The translations under genes were made by a program, and so were the position numbers. The notes under the pieces were generated by a model. That model searched no databases and was not told where the DNA came from. It worked only from the letters and a program-made list of their open reading frames with translations. Of a stretch of DNA of 64,000 nucleotides, positions 11,991 to 24,505 are shown piece after piece (the stretch's first letter is position 1; each line of letters opens with the position of its first letter). The stretch is taken from the NCBI RefSeq assembly GCF_036785885.1, contig NC_092326.1, positions 186,001 to 250,000 of the forward strand, read 5' to 3'. Origin of the DNA: Coffea arabica (Eukaryota; Streptophyta; Magnoliopsida; Gentianales; Rubiaceae).

Positions 11991-14310
11991 TTGAAGGGTG
12001 AAATGCGATTATGAAGTAAAGAAGAAAAGGTTTGGTTGCCCGAACATATTTTGGTATTTGAGTTACAAATATTGGATTGAGGTGATTCTTGAAATATTTC
12101 AAAACCAAGACAAAGGGCTATATTTCTCAAGAGACATCAAAGTCCAATTCATAAATTTCAAGGGTCAAAAAGGTAAAACACAGTCATATATTTTTGCTAC
12201 AAGATTTGAAAATGGCTGTTGACTAGTCAGGGTTGTTTCTGTCATTTCTTAGCCTAGATTGCACCAAATGGCTTGGTTCTTAATGCATTGGAAAGGTAAT
12301 TTAAGCTACAACTTTATGCTTTGTACAAAAACTAGTTCAGCTCCCATCATTGAGAAATTTGTAGCTCAAGTTGAAACAAAAACAGGGTAATTTTCAAGAT
12401 GAATAAAAAAAGTGCAAACCTGCAAAGAAGGACAAAACATGGACCAAAATGCGAACACCACCCATATTCTTCACCCTAGTTTTCATATTTCGACTGTGCA
12501 AGTTGTAGGGCAACTTAGAGCTTGTTCACATTCTGATCAAATTCCGATGGGAACTATCCAAGAAATCATAAAGGATTGTAGATCAACTTTTAGCAATTTC
12601 AAGAAACAAATTACCTCAACTTTAACAAGTTGCTTGGAGTTTGATTCTTTTGTAATTGGGAGCCTTCAAGACTCATTTTCACAATTTTGGAAGCTAGAGG
12701 AACTACCACAAAAATGTAATTTTTCACTAGATTTCCTTAGTTCATTAGTGTAGTGTAGATTAGTGCAGTTTATCCATCTTGCATTGTAACTAATTGTAGA
12801 TGAAGAGGATGAACAAGAAGTGCTTAGAAACTTATGTGACAAGGGTGACTTCTCTCCTACCACTTTATTTTTTATATTTATTCTCGCGTTTAGTGAAAAT
12901 ACAAGTTTGGTAGTTGTTTGTGTTTCATTTATGCTTCGTTAGTTTGTATACCTAGGGATAGATGAACTATCTATTTATTGTTATGTGAGGTTTCCATAAT
13001 TATTTGAGCTTGTTTCTTAAGCAAGTTATTTAACACTTTTACTATTACAAGCATGATTAATTGATCATTAATCGTGATTACCTAAAGGTATTATTTCACC
13101 AATGAAAATTATGATTTAACATTAGATCATGAAAGTGTTAAATTTAGGGAGTATTCTCATGAAAGAAGGGAAACACCTTTATGGTTTTAACTAAGTTATT
13201 TCATAGATTCTAATGAGGATAATCACGAAATGTAGGTTAGGATAGTTATAGATATGTTTTGTACACTGGTGAAGTGCATATCACGTACATTAGGAATTTC
13301 CATAACTAGTCAAGGCAAATAAACTCATTTAAAAGGTAATTTTTGCTTGTAAGAATAGTTAAGAATTCCATAACAATACGAAGGCCTTTATTGTTAGTTT
13401 AACTACTTTTATTGCATGATTGTAACATAGATTTAGCTGCTTTATTTATGATCGTCTAAATAATAGAGGAGTTCGAATCACACTAATAATTGACAATTGA
13501 ATATTTCCTATACTCGTGTACAACCTGTGCACTTGAAGTAGTGGAAATTTGAGTTATATTTAAAACTTGGAAGCAATTAAAGATTATACTTCCTATGTGA
13601 TTTCACAGATCAACCTAGGATAATGCCCTAACCCAATGAATTTGCGGGAGTGTCTAATACAGAACAGTCTAATGAGTTTGGTCGCACTTAGGCATGTCAA
13701 TGGGTAGGGTCTGAGTTAGATCTCTTTGATCCAGATCCAGACCCATTTAATTTAGTTAGATCCAGACCCAAATGTAGACTCTTTTGGGTTTGAAAAAGTA
13801 AGTTCATATCTAGACCCTTATCAATGAATATCCATGGGTATTTTCTGAAAATATTAAAGTAAAAATGTATTAAAAATATATAGAGTTCATAAATAATACA
13901 AATACCATCCAATTTTTGTTTTCAAATAATAAAATTAACATTCAACAAATTGAATGCAATATTTTAAATTCAAAAAAAGAATTATTATTGACTACTTCTA
14001 TATATTTTTAAAGATTTAACTGCATCCACATCAATATTTCATTTGTTTGCTTTTACCTTTTTTCCTTTTCTTGAAAAAGTTTGTACCAATTACAGTGACA
14101 ATTAGGATTAGTTTTTAAAAAAGAAAACAACCATAACATATATAAATATTTAGTCTTATTAAAAAAATATAATTTTGTACCTCTTTTTCTTGTTTAAACC
14201 TCAATGTTGAGAGATGTTTCGCAATCCAGCACTAAAATAGTGAATGAGATCATTTGATTAAGGATCGATGACAAATAAATAATAGAATAAGAAGATTTAT
14301 AAATACTTAC

Positions 14311-14433
14311 TCATTTTTTCTTTGATTCAATCCAATCATCAGTAGTCACTAATGTTTCAATCGCATTTAAAAGCAATTTGGCACGAGTCTTATCAATCAC
14401 CCAACCACCAATACTAAATGCAGATTCGGATGC
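14311..14433 (-). pseudogene. hAT transposase C-terminal fragment
   Basis: About 40 codons match the hAT C-terminal dimerisation motif: 'ASESAFSIGGWVID' and then 'LVTTDDWIESK', ending in TGA. Family transposases have 'ASESAFS.GGR.L' followed by '..LV...DW'. There is no upstream DDE domain, so this is non-functional. An equivalent fragment lies at 26894-27016. Confidence 0.7.
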
Positions 14434-14529
14434 CATAAAATCTTACTGTATTTAATCCAATAGCCATAAAATATTATATTATTTTATAAATTTTCTAATG
14501 TATATATTATTTAAATAAATATATATGGG

Positions 14530-14974
14530 TAGGAGTGTGCAAAATCAAAAAATTTTGTTTTATCGACCGAATTCGAATTGAATTCGAAATTTTCGAAATC
14601 AGCAATTTGGAATTCGGCACTGATGTCGGAATGAATTCGAAATCGGAAATCGAAATCGAAATTTTTGATTTCAATTTCGTTTTATAATATATATATTAAT
14701 ATACATTTATTTATATATAATAATATTTTTTATTTCAATTTCATTTTATAAATATATATAATAATTATAATAACATTTTTTATAATATGTGTAATATAAA
14801 ATTTATGTTATATAACAATACATCTAATAAAAAAGAAAAAAGGGAAAAAAGGTTTTTGATTCGGTGAATTTGGAATTGAAATCGAAATCGGTCTATAATT
14901 CCTATTCCAAAATTTCAAAAAATTTCGAATTCAAACTTCCGAATTATCGAATTCGAATTCGTTGCACACTCCTA
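14530..14974. mobile_element. hAT-type MITE nested in the hAT relic, copy 1
   Basis: Terminal inverted repeats TAGGAGTGTGCAA / TTGCACACTCCTA with a perfect 8-bp target duplication tatatggg (14522-14529 and 14975-14982). The 445 bp body is rich in TA runs and GAATTCGAA motifs and is non-coding. Confidence 0.85.
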
Positions 14975-15573
14975 TATATGGGTTTGCATAAGGTCTGACA
15001 TGGGTTTGGATTTAGATCTGAATTCTAAAAAATCAGACCCTACCCAGACCCACGATTCTTTCTAAGGTTTGGGTCTGGGTAGGGTTTGGATTTGAGAAAT
15101 TAAATCCAAACTCTAACCAAATATATTGAGTCTGGATTAGATTTGGATAAGGCCCGACCCAGTGACACGCCTAGTCACATCAAAAGAATATTTTTGTTTG
15201 ACTTAGTGACTTTGACTAGATGGATAAGATTGGCCTTTAACTTTACAATTGCTCCGGCACCTAATATTAACTCTGAAAATATGGCAAGTTTTCATTGTGT
15301 CTAATGCATAGTGAATGAATGTGTAAATATATACTTCTCTAAAGAAATCTTTTCAAACTGGATACAAATTCTCAAAACAAGGAAACTTCAATTGTTAACA
15401 GAAAAAAAGTGGTAACTCCCGGAATTTTACGCTGACAAATTAATTAAAGTTCAGTCTGTTTAACAGGTGCTCTATGGTTACTCGCTATCAAGTGTTAAAT
15501 TTTTAGAAATATAAGATTAATTAGAAAAAGTTTATAAATATAAGAGAAAGTAGTAATTATTAATATGTGTATA

Positions 15574-16228
15574 TACTTAAGTTGTAAAAGTGCCTCTTGA
15601 TGGGACGATCGACATTTTTAGATGAAAATTACCGATTACTCAACACTTCACATACTCAAAATTTCATACTTTTAATTCTAGTATCGTTTTAAGCGAAAGT
15701 TGATATTTATAGATGAAGACTCCCAGGTATTAAATACAAGAACCATTGGAGTAGAACCACTTTTATTCTCTTTTTTTTTCTTTTTTTTGAAATTTTTATT
15801 TTTTCTTCTATTTTTTTCATAGTAATATAATAAACATTCCCTCAAAAGAATAATTATTAGAAGAGTATTGCAATTATTGACTCTATTTATCAGTTAACTA
15901 TGTAAAATAAAGTAAAGAGAAGAAACTTCATCAATTATGCAAAAATGTAGACATAATTTTTTTTCATTTTACATGATATACTTTCCTATAAATGCAACAT
16001 TTATAATCACATAATAGTCATTTCCAAATTAAAGTAGAAAAAAAGTTTTCAAACCACATATATTTATCTCAAAAGTAGAAGAAATTTGAGTCACTAATGG
16101 TATAGAATTTGTTGTCCTTTGGATAAAATTTGAAAAAATTTGAAACATTTTGAGGTAATTTTGTAATTTTGGACAAAATTTTAAAAAAAATTTTGACAGA
16201 GTTTCCCTTATAAATGGGCAAAACTCCT
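15574..16228 (-). mobile_element. Family X internal fragment
   Basis: Same orientation and sequence as 9797-10450. It is abruptly followed by a 5'-truncated Copia LTR. The inverted counterpart starts at 20815 on the far side of the Copia element. Confidence 0.65.
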
Positions 16229-16824
16229 TACCTACATTTTTCAAGGAGAAAATTATGCCTATATCATGTAATTTTAGTGAGAAAGCACTCTCCAAAGAAG
16301 ATTTGTAGTTTTAGTAGTGTGAAGTTCATTATAAACTTTTTATTTGTGAGTGAATACTTTAATAGTGTAGCTATGTGAGGGTTGTCCTAAGAGATAGTAA
16401 AACTTCCTAACTTGACGTAGTGGAGTTTGGGACAAGGAGGAAGTGAGTTTTTCTTTGTATATAAGATTGATTGTATTTCATCAACTTGAAGAAGTTTGTT
16501 TGAATTGATCTTCAAACTCAAGTGGAACTTGGTAGTCAATTGGTTTGCAATTCATTTCTTCTTATTTACTTATTGTTATCTTGTGATCTTTAAATTGCTT
16601 ATATCTTCTACTTCTCTCAAGTGATTTTGTTCATTCATTGATTGATTTATTGTGTGATCACTTAGAAAAGAGGGTAAATTTCATATTGAACAAAAAAATG
16701 CCCTTAACTTGATTAGCTTTATAATCAATCTAATTCATCCCCCTCTTAAGTTATTTTCGGGGCTAACAATTGGTATTAGAGTTTGGTTTCCTAGAGATTA
16801 AGTTCAAGCAGTTTAAGAGTAAAG

Positions 16825-17890
16825 ATGACAACCAACAATGCCATATTTTTTTAAGGACAATCTGTCACTAGACCTCCAGTATTTAATGGGTCAAACTATG
16901 TAAATTGGAAGGAAATGATGATTATCTTCTTGTAATTGATTGATATTAAATTGTGATTTATTGTCAATAAAGGTTCATATGATACTTCTACAATAAATGA
17001 AAATACTCATAGACTAATACCAAAAATAAGAAATGAATTGACTGCAGATGATAGAGCTCATCTCACCTTAAATGCAATAGCTATGAATGTGTTATATAGT
17101 GTGCTCTAGATTCAAATGAATCTATTAGGGTCAAAGGCTGTAAGTCAGCTAAAGATATTGGGGACAAACTGAAAGAAATTCATGAAGGTAATGAAAATGT
17201 TAGAGAACAAAAGAAATCTATCTTAGTTACTAAATATGGGTCATTTAAGATGGAACTTCATGAAGATATTGATAAAATATATTTATAGATTCAATGATCT
17301 TATTAAGAATTTAGAGGTTCTAGAGAAGGAATACACTTTAAGAGAGAAAAACAGAAAAATCTTGAATGCTTTGACTAAAGATTGGGAGAGTAAGGTGACT
17401 GCTATTGAAGAAGCAAAAGATTTGAATTCAATGCCTATTGAATCTCTTACAAATTCTCTAACATCTTATGAGTTGAAACTTAAGACCAAGGTACAGGAAG
17501 AAAAAGATGCAAAAATAAAAAGGAATATTGCTCTAAAAGCATCTCAATATGAAGATGACTCAGTTTCATTGGATGATGAAGATGTGGATGACAACGATCT
17601 AGCTCTCATCACAAAAAATTTCAAGATAATTCTCAACGAAAGGAGATTCAGAAAAGGAGAACCTAGCAATCCGAATTCTAATCAATTCAACAATGGAAAG
17701 GTAGAGGCCAACAAAAAGTAAGATAACAAATACTATGAATGCGGTTAACTTGGATACTACATGAGTGAGTGTCCAATGAAAAAGAAGAAAGAAGGAAGAA
17801 AACCAAGATTCAACAACTTTCAATTCATATGGAATGAGTGCAACTCCGATGGTGAAATTGAAGTGGAAAAAAAATCTGTTCAATTGACTT
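16825..17890 (+). pseudogene. Copia gag pseudogene
   Basis: It starts ATG ACA ACC at 16825 ('MTTNN'). 'PPVFNGSNYVNWKEMM' matches the Copia gag N-terminus. Frame changes occur near 17120 and 17235, then an open stretch to 17721 carries the UBN2-type gag region ('LNALTKDWESKVTAIEEAKDL'). A zinc knuckle at about 17731-17773 is degraded: the first Cys and the His are Tyr and there is a stop inside, leaving 'ECG*LGYYMSEC'. It is non-functional. Confidence 0.65.
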
Positions 17891-17984
17891 TTATGACTAT
17901 TGGAGATAATAAGTAACAACTTGTAACCCTCAATTTGAAAGTGATAATAAAACTGATGATGATCTTGAATCTTTCATTGAAAAA

Positions 17985-18197
17985 TTGCATGATAGTTTGA
18001 AAGAATCTTATGCTAGAAATAAGGGATTAAAACACAAAATTAATTTTCTTCTTCAGGATAATACACGTCTTTTTCAAGAAAATAAGAAGTTGAAAATTGA
18101 AAATGATTTCTTGAAAAGAATGAGATTGATTTACAAAATAAGCTTGACAGAAAAACAAGACTTTGTGAAATGTTCAAAGAGGAACAAGGTGATCTGA
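17985..18197 (+). pseudogene. Copia gag-pol linker, coiled-coil remnant
   Basis: About 70 codons rich in Lys, Asn, Glu and Leu with heptad-like spacing. They sit between the zinc knuckle and the protease, where SIRE-type elements carry a coiled-coil segment. An in-frame stop ends it. Confidence 0.4.
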
Positions 18198-18579
18198 AAA
18201 GAAAAATGGATAATCTAAATAAGTTTCTCCAATATAAGAAATAAAACTGCTTTCAAGAAAATGGAAGAAATCTTCATCTTGGCACTTATGAGAAGATGAT
18301 AAATTCTGGTGCAAATGATTTTACTGTTTGTAAGAAAAGACAAGTAAGATTTATTAAACCTATTTATCAAATAACTCATTGGTTATGTGTAATTTTTGTT
18401 TTAAAAAAGGTCACATAAAAAGCAATTGCTATGTGAGGAAGAACATGAGAAGAGGCATGAAATGCATGTGGATAGTTAGACATGATGTTAGCTCTCAAAT
18501 ACCCAAAAATGAAAAAGTATCGAATATTAGTTTTTGAACTCTTGAATAGGTGAATCTGGTGAACATCATTAAGAAATCA

Positions 18580-19350
18580 AAATGATTCATAGACAATGAA
18601 TATTCAAAACACATGACCGGTTATCCATCACAATTCATCAAATTTAAGCTAAAATCTAGTAGCACAATGACATTTGGAGATGACATGAAAACTAAAATAA
18701 TTAGAGTAGGAGATGTTGGTGAGATTGGTGAGATTATTGTTTATAATGTTCTTTTGATTGACAATTTGAATTATAACTTGCTAAATATTAGTCAATTATG
18801 TGATAGAAATTTGTTTGTTTTATTCAAGAAGTATGAGTGCTTAGTTATTGATTCAAAATTTAACATCATTTTCAAAGAAAAAAGATTCAATGACATTTAT
18901 GTCGTGATTCTTGAAAATATTATTTCCTCTAACTTTTAATGTCTTAAAGTTTCAAATGAATATCCTTGGTTGTGGCATAGAAGATTTTGTCATTTCAATA
19001 TGTATTTGTTAAAAGAAATTTTCAAAAAAGATTTTGTTAGAGATTTGTCAAAAATTAAGTTTGAAAAAAACAAAATCTGTAATACTTGTCAATTTGAAAA
19101 ACAAATCAAAATCTCTTTTAACCCCAAAAAATGTGTTTCTACCTTAAGACCATTGGAGTTTTTACATCTTAATTTGTTTGGTCCTACACAAATTGCTAGT
19201 TTGGGTGGTAAGAGATATTATTTAGTCATTATTGATGATTATTCTAGATACACTTGGGTGATTTTTCTTGGTCACAAAGATGATACTTTCAAAAAATTTC
19301 GTTTCCCTATTTGCAAAAGTTCAAAATCTGCTTGGTTTGAATATTGTTAA
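18580..19350 (+). pseudogene. Copia protease / GAG-pre-integrase / integrase N-terminal fragment
   Basis: 'FIDNEYSKHMTGYP' (about 18585-18627) aligns with the Copia protease region, but the usual DSGCS is altered to DNEYS, so the catalytic motif is lost. 'NVLLIDNLNYNLLNISQLCD' follows. After a stop near 18940 comes the GAG-pre-integrase zinc segment ('LWHRRFCHFN...CNTCQFEKQ'), then 'LHLNLFGPTQIASLGGKRYY' and 'VIIDDYSRYTWV' of the integrase core. The sequence ends at 19350, with no second half of integrase and no RT. Confidence 0.7.
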
Positions 19351-19818
19351 AATTAGAAGTGACAATGATTCGAAATTTAAATATTTTGAAATTTTGTGAT
19401 TACACTTTAGACACTCTAGGGTCATTTGCACTTCATATTAGGATGCATTTTCAATGTTCTTTTGTAATTTTCTTTTGATGTTTATGATACTCCGAACTGA
19501 GTTTTCTTTGATATTTTTTGAATGATTAGTGGATTTTAGTTGATATTACTAGACTTTCTGCTGTTTCTATTGTTGACTATTTCTGGATTTTTATGATGAC
19601 AAAAAGGAGGAGAAAATAATAATGCTGATCTAATGATGATTTGTTTTGATAATTATTTTGGTGTTTTAGATTTTTTTGAGGGATGCAATATGTAAGAGGG
19701 AGTTTTCGATGATATTATATGCTGGTACCTAATGGTTTTGGATGCTATGAGTAAGGGGGAGCTTTTGTTCATTTTTCTTTATCATCCATTGTTTTGTCAT
19801 CATCAAAAAAGGAAAGAA

Positions 19819-20812
19819 TGATGATCTTGATCCTTGTCTTTTGATGTTTACAAAATAATTGGATAATACTAATATCTTTTCAATAAGAGAGTTTTTCAAC
19901 TCTGAAGCAATTTGATTCAAAGAATAATTGAAAGAAGATAAAGAAATATGAAATCTGTCGAAGGCTCACAAAGACAATATCGGACGTTTGATAGACAGTG
20001 CAGATCATATCGGACGTAGAACATCTTCACCGGACGTCCGATAGAATTGAGATGATCTTTCAAACTCTCTGTCTGCTATCAAATGCAAGCATCGGAAGTA
20101 CCGGACGTCCAATAGAATTGAGATGATTTTTCAAACTCTCTTTCTACTATCGGACGCAAGCAACGGTAGTACCGGACATCCGATACTCCCAACTGCTAGT
20201 TGACTCTTCAGCTACCTTCTATCCGTTGAAGCACTTTTTTGGTCTCATATAAATAGAACATGGTCAGAAACTTCAAATAACTTTTGCACACTGAAAATAC
20301 AAAAGATAAACAGTAGTTTTAATGAGAAAGCACTCTCCAAGGAAGATTTGTAGTTTTAGTGGTATGAAGTTCATTGTATGTTTTTCATTTGTGAGTGAAT
20401 ATTTCAATAGTATAGCTCTGTGAGGGTTGTCATGAGGGATAGTAAAATTTCCTAACTTGACCGAGTGGAGTTTGGGGTAAGGAGGAAATGAACCTTCCTT
20501 TGTACACAAGATTGGTTGTATTTCATTAATTTGAAAACTTATTTGAATTGATCTTCAAGCTCAAGAGGAACTTGATAGTCAATTGGTTTGCAATTCCTTT
20601 TTTCTTATTTACTTATTGTTATCTTGTGATCATTAAATTACTTATATCTTCTACTTCTCTCAAGTGATTTTGTTCATTCATTAATTGATTCATTGTGTGA
20701 TCATTTAAAAAAGAGGGTAAATTTCATATTGAGCAAAAAAGTACCCATAACTTGATTAGCTTTATAATCAACCTAATTCATCCCTCCTCTTAGGTTGTTT
20801 TCGGGCCTAACA
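19819..20812 (+). repeat. 3' LTR of the SIRE-like element
   Basis: 994 bp from TGATGATC to CCTAACA. The last 500 bp align with 16274-16768. The U3 part carries the 71-bp tandem palindromes at 20029-20184. The TATA box is probably ATATAAATAG at about 20248-20257. Confidence 0.7.
20029..20184 (+). repeat. 71-bp tandem repeat with CGGACGTCCG palindromes in LTR U3
   Basis: ACCGGACGTCCGAT, ACCGGACGTCCAAT and ACCGGACATCCGAT start at 20029, 20100 and 20171, an exact 71-bp spacing. The intervening sequence (AGAATTGAGATGAT...) is repeated. A related CGGACGT occurs at about 20012. Likely a repeated U3 control element (inference). Confidence 0.75.
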
Positions 20813-20814
20813 AA

Positions 20815-21625
20815 ATTTTGCTAAAATTTTTTTAAAATCTTGTTCAAATTTGCAAAATTGCCGAAGAAATATTTCAAATTTTCGATTTTATTCAAAGGGC
20901 AACAAGTTCTATACCATTAGTAACTCAAATTCCTTATACTTTTGAGATAAATATATATGATTTAAAAACTTTTTTTTCTTATTTGACTTGAAAATGACTA
21001 TTATATGATTATAATTTGTGCATTTATAGGAAAGTATATCATGTAAAGTGGAGAAAATTATGCCTACATTTTTCAAGTTTAATGAAATTTCTTCTCTTTA
21101 CTTAATTTTATAAGTTAAGTGATACATATGATCAATAATTGAAATACTCTTCTCATGATTATTCTTTTGACGGAATATTATTATCTTTATTTAAAATAAA
21201 GGAATACAAGAAAAAAAAGAATAAAAACTGTTCTACTCCAATGATTCTTGTACTTAGTAACTGGGAGTTTTCATCTATAAATGTTTACTTTCACGTAAAA
21301 CGGTACTTGAATTAAGAGTATGCAAGGCAACAGGAGAATGTGAAGTGTTGAATAACCGACAATCTTTATCTAAAATTATCGATTTTCACGTCAAAAGGCA
21401 CTTTTACAACTTGAGTAATATTTAGCAATATTATATAAATAAATGTCTTTTTGAGTTTGAATAAAAAGATGATCATGGGTTTAGGAAGCATTTTATTGAC
21501 TATACGACTTACTTGCTTGTGAAATTAGGTAAGGATGAGAAATTGACTTGAACTTGTTATAATGACGGTATAATTGGCTCTTGTTTATTTGATATTATGA
21601 GTACTTGAACTTAATTGAGTGATTG
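20815..21625 (+). mobile_element. Family X internal region, left of the solo LTR
   Basis: Reverse complement of about 10440-9590. It continues after the solo LTR at 23395. The reading is uninterrupted if the solo LTR and one copy of gattg are removed. Confidence 0.7.
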
Positions 21626-23394
21626 TGTAACACCCAAAAGAAGAAGAAAAGGACAAACTTTCTGGTGAATAGTGAACGGTAAGAATCCGGCCGAAAATTC
21701 GGCCAGTTCTTGGCCGGATTGGTTGGGAGTTTTGAAAAAAAAATTTAATTCGCCATTGCCTTGAATCCGACCGGATTGTGACATAGCAGCTTCGCCAGCC
21801 AACTTTGACTGGCTGTTTTCCTTCATTCTTATCTTGTTTCTTGGCTGAAATATCTTCCATTCTTGCTCCTTCTTGGCTGAGCTTCATAGAGAGAAAAAGA
21901 AGAGAAAAAGTCTTCAATTTCTTGCTCAATATTGAGATTTTACCGTTAATTTTGCAATCCATTCCATACAAGTGCTCATTAAGGAGGTTTAAAGCTATTG
22001 ATGGAGTGATTTTGAAGGGAAAGATCTAAGTTGCTAGCTTTCTTGAGTTTTGAGATGAGTTGGATAAGAAAGTTCTCTCTTTGCTTTAATAATGGTTAAT
22101 TCGTGGTTTGTAGAGATTAGATATGCTATTTTGTGAATGATTTCATGATTTTAAGTAGAGTTTGACAAATTTCTGATTTATTAGTGAATTTTCTAATTTT
22201 AAATGATAATTGTTGGTTAGCCATGGAATGATATCTTGATATGGGGTCAAATGGAGCTTTTGTGTGTTAATTATGATTGTTTACGAAAAATTTCAAATTT
22301 GTGCGGAAATTTCAATTTTAGGGTTTAAATTTGTGGCTTTCTTATGGTTGGTTATTGAGCACTTAATTGGTTAAGATTTAAGGGGTATTGTGACCTAATT
22401 CGATGTGTTGTATGGCCTATGATGTGTACGTGTAATTATGATTGAATGGAGATGCTATTGGTGATGTATTGTAGGATGGGAAAATAAGGAAATTAAGGGC
22501 AAATATTGTCCAATGTTTGAGGTCATTTGATTGCTCTGTGTTTGGGTTAATTCTTCGTAGAATGAAGAGCTTGGACTTGATCAAGGAAACTGTATATGAT
22601 GGATGAGATTCATGAGCCGTGGTTGGTAAGTGATCCCACAACTATGCAAATTTACTTTTGAACTATTTCTTGCATTGCTTACTCGATTGCATATCATTTG
22701 TGTTTGTGTGTGTATCATGACATGATTTGGCTCCAATGAGTTTTTGGAAAATCTTGTGCTTGGAACTAACGTCTCCACCACTGGTTATTTGGAGCAAATG
22801 GCTCCCTTGTACTGTTTGACTGTTACTGGATCCGTTTGAGAGTTGGGGTCTAAGTATGGTGATTTTACTAACTCACAAGAGCAATAAACATACATTTAAT
22901 CACTGATTCATGACATCATGTAAATGCACTATTGTGAAGCTTATTTGATTTCAGATTTTATTGGACACTCGCTGAGCTTCTAGCTCACCCCAAAATATAT
23001 TTTTCCCCTCCACAGGGCTCGAGGTAAAGGAAGTGCGTGTAATGAGTTATTAGTATGATTGGATGAAATATCTCCCATATAATTTGAATTTGTATTCGAT
23101 TCACTTGTGTTATGGGAAGTCGTGGAACCTTGGAAGATGTAATATTTGAGACTGATATTGTAATTGTAATTATTTGAGAACTAAGAACTTTTGTTTTATT
23201 CGGGGAATTGTACCACTACTTGGGATTTGTAATATATGTTATCTCGGTTATTATTGAGGTTGTACCCTATGTTCTTGGATGTGAGTGATGTAATTTAATT
23301 GAGAACTGTAATGAGTGAGTGAGTTCCGGCGAGAGTTGGGCAGGCGGTCCGCCGAACCCTTTGGTTCGCCTTAGGGGGAGGTGAGGCTGTCACA
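21626..23394 (+). mobile_element. Solo LTR of a Ty3/gypsy (Tekay-like) element
   Basis: 1769 bp beginning TGTAACACCC and ending GGCTGTCACA, flanked by a perfect 5-bp target duplication gattg (21621-21625 and 23395-23399). The uninterrupted target can be read at about 9575-9605 in inverted orientation, where a single gattg is present. There is no internal region, which is the signature of LTR-LTR recombination. Its last 60 bases resemble the 3' end of the LTR at 462-4548. Confidence 0.9.
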
Positions 23395-24505
23395 GATTGC
23401 ATAATGGTTATTTACATTGTTTGGAGAAAATGAAGTTGCATATATGTTTGGAGAAACAACTGACCTTGAGTTTGAAATCTTTATAAATAGAGGCTTGGGA
23501 GAATATTTTCACAACTTTGGAAGGCTAGAAAAACTCCACAAAAATGTAGGTTTCACTAGAGTTTCCTTAGTTCATTAGTTAGGGTAGCATAGTATAGTTA
23601 AAGTAGTTTATCCTTCTTGTATTTGTAGTTAGATTTGGATGAAAATTTGAAGAGCAAAGATGGAGACTTAGAGCTCAGGTGACAAGGGTGACTTCTCTCC
23701 TATCACTTTATCTTTTGTATTTGATTTCATGTTTAGTTATAATACAAGTTTAGATCTTGTTCTTCATGTTTAGTTAAAATTTATGTCTAGAGTTATGGAT
23801 GAACTTTCTATATCTTGTTAGTGATGTTTATTTGGTTATTTGATGATATTATTTTGAACAAGTTATTTATCACTTTTGTTTTTTTAATCATGATTAACCG
23901 ACCATTAATTATGATAATCTTAAGGTGTTAAGTTTGCAATGAAAATTGAAATTCAACACTAGTTCAAAGAAGTGATAAACTTAGGGAGTATACTCACGAA
24001 AGTAGAGGGGCACATTTGTGGCTTTAGTGACTTGTTTCATGTAATTTTATAGAAGGAATGAACTTGTAGTTAAATACATAACCACGAGAGCAGGTATGAC
24101 TTAGCTACAAGTATAGTTGATTCACTATGAGAGTAGGTTTCACATACATTAGAAAATTATGTCATAATTAGTCAAGATAATAGTATTCACTTAACCGATA
24201 ATGTTATTTGTAAGAGCAGTAAGGAATTCTATATATCTAGGAGATTTCTATTGTATTTTTTTAACTTTTCTAGTGTAGACTTAATTTCTTGTACTTGTGA
24301 TAGTCTAAATAATAAAGAAGTTTTAAAACTAATGGTAATTGACAATCTTCCTCGTAGGATCGACACTTAATACCCCTATGCTCAATAAAAGACTCGTATA
24401 CTTGCAAAAAATCACGTGTGGGATATTTAAAATTTATAAATATCAAATTTGATTTTTGAATAGGTTTATTGTTATATGTATACCCCGCGCTCGTCATGGA
24501 GTAAA
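23395..24505 (+). mobile_element. Family X LTR fragment, right of the solo LTR
   Basis: 23450-24505 is a close direct repeat of 4552-5592, ending GCGCTCGTCA. Compared with 7508-9540, roughly 1 kb containing the polypurine tract and early U3 is deleted at about 23448. TATA box at 23482-23490. 24506-24576 is an unassigned junction. Confidence 0.65.

Larger units (their letters stand above)
13689..15173 (-). mobile_element. hAT transposon relic, copy 1
   Basis: Terminal inverted repeats TAGGCATGTCAATGGGT and its counterpart ending ACACGCCTA flank the relic. The flanking 8-mers gtcgcact (13681-13688) and gtcacatc (15174-15181) look like a decayed 8-bp target duplication; in copy 2 they are gtcgcacc and atcacacc. 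The minus strand at 14311-14433 encodes the C-terminal dimerisation segment of hAT transposases ('ASESAFSIGGWVIDK'). The rest of the transposase is missing. Confidence 0.75.
11993..15577 (+). repeat. Duplicated 3.6 kb block, copy 1
   Basis: Nearly identical by eye to 24577-28250, starting at AAGGGTGAAATGC and ending at GTGTATATAC. It contains a diverged family X-like LTR segment (about 12690-13560), then unrecognised sequence with the hAT relic 13689-15173 inserted in it, then another 400 bp unrecognised. No intact gene. Confidence 0.85.
16274..20812 (+). mobile_element. SIRE-like Ty1/copia element, 5'-truncated and internally deleted
   Basis: The 5' LTR survives only as its last 495 bp (16274-16768). 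It is followed by an initiator-Met-type PBS (TGGTATTAGAG, 16771). The 3' LTR is full (19819-20812, 994 bp, TGATGATC...CCTAACA) and is preceded by a polypurine tract at 19805-19818 within the GTCATCATCAAAAAAGG context typical of SIRE/Maximus elements. Between them lie degenerate gag, protease and the start of integrase; RT and RNase H are absent. No matching target duplication is visible, because the left end is broken. Confidence 0.7.

Noticed and set aside
11756..12130. 124-codon minus-strand ORF
   Set aside because: It spans the palindrome cluster and the edge of the duplicated block; the second copy of the block does not keep it.
17599..17919. 106-codon minus-strand ORF
   Set aside because: Antisense shadow of the Copia gag frame.
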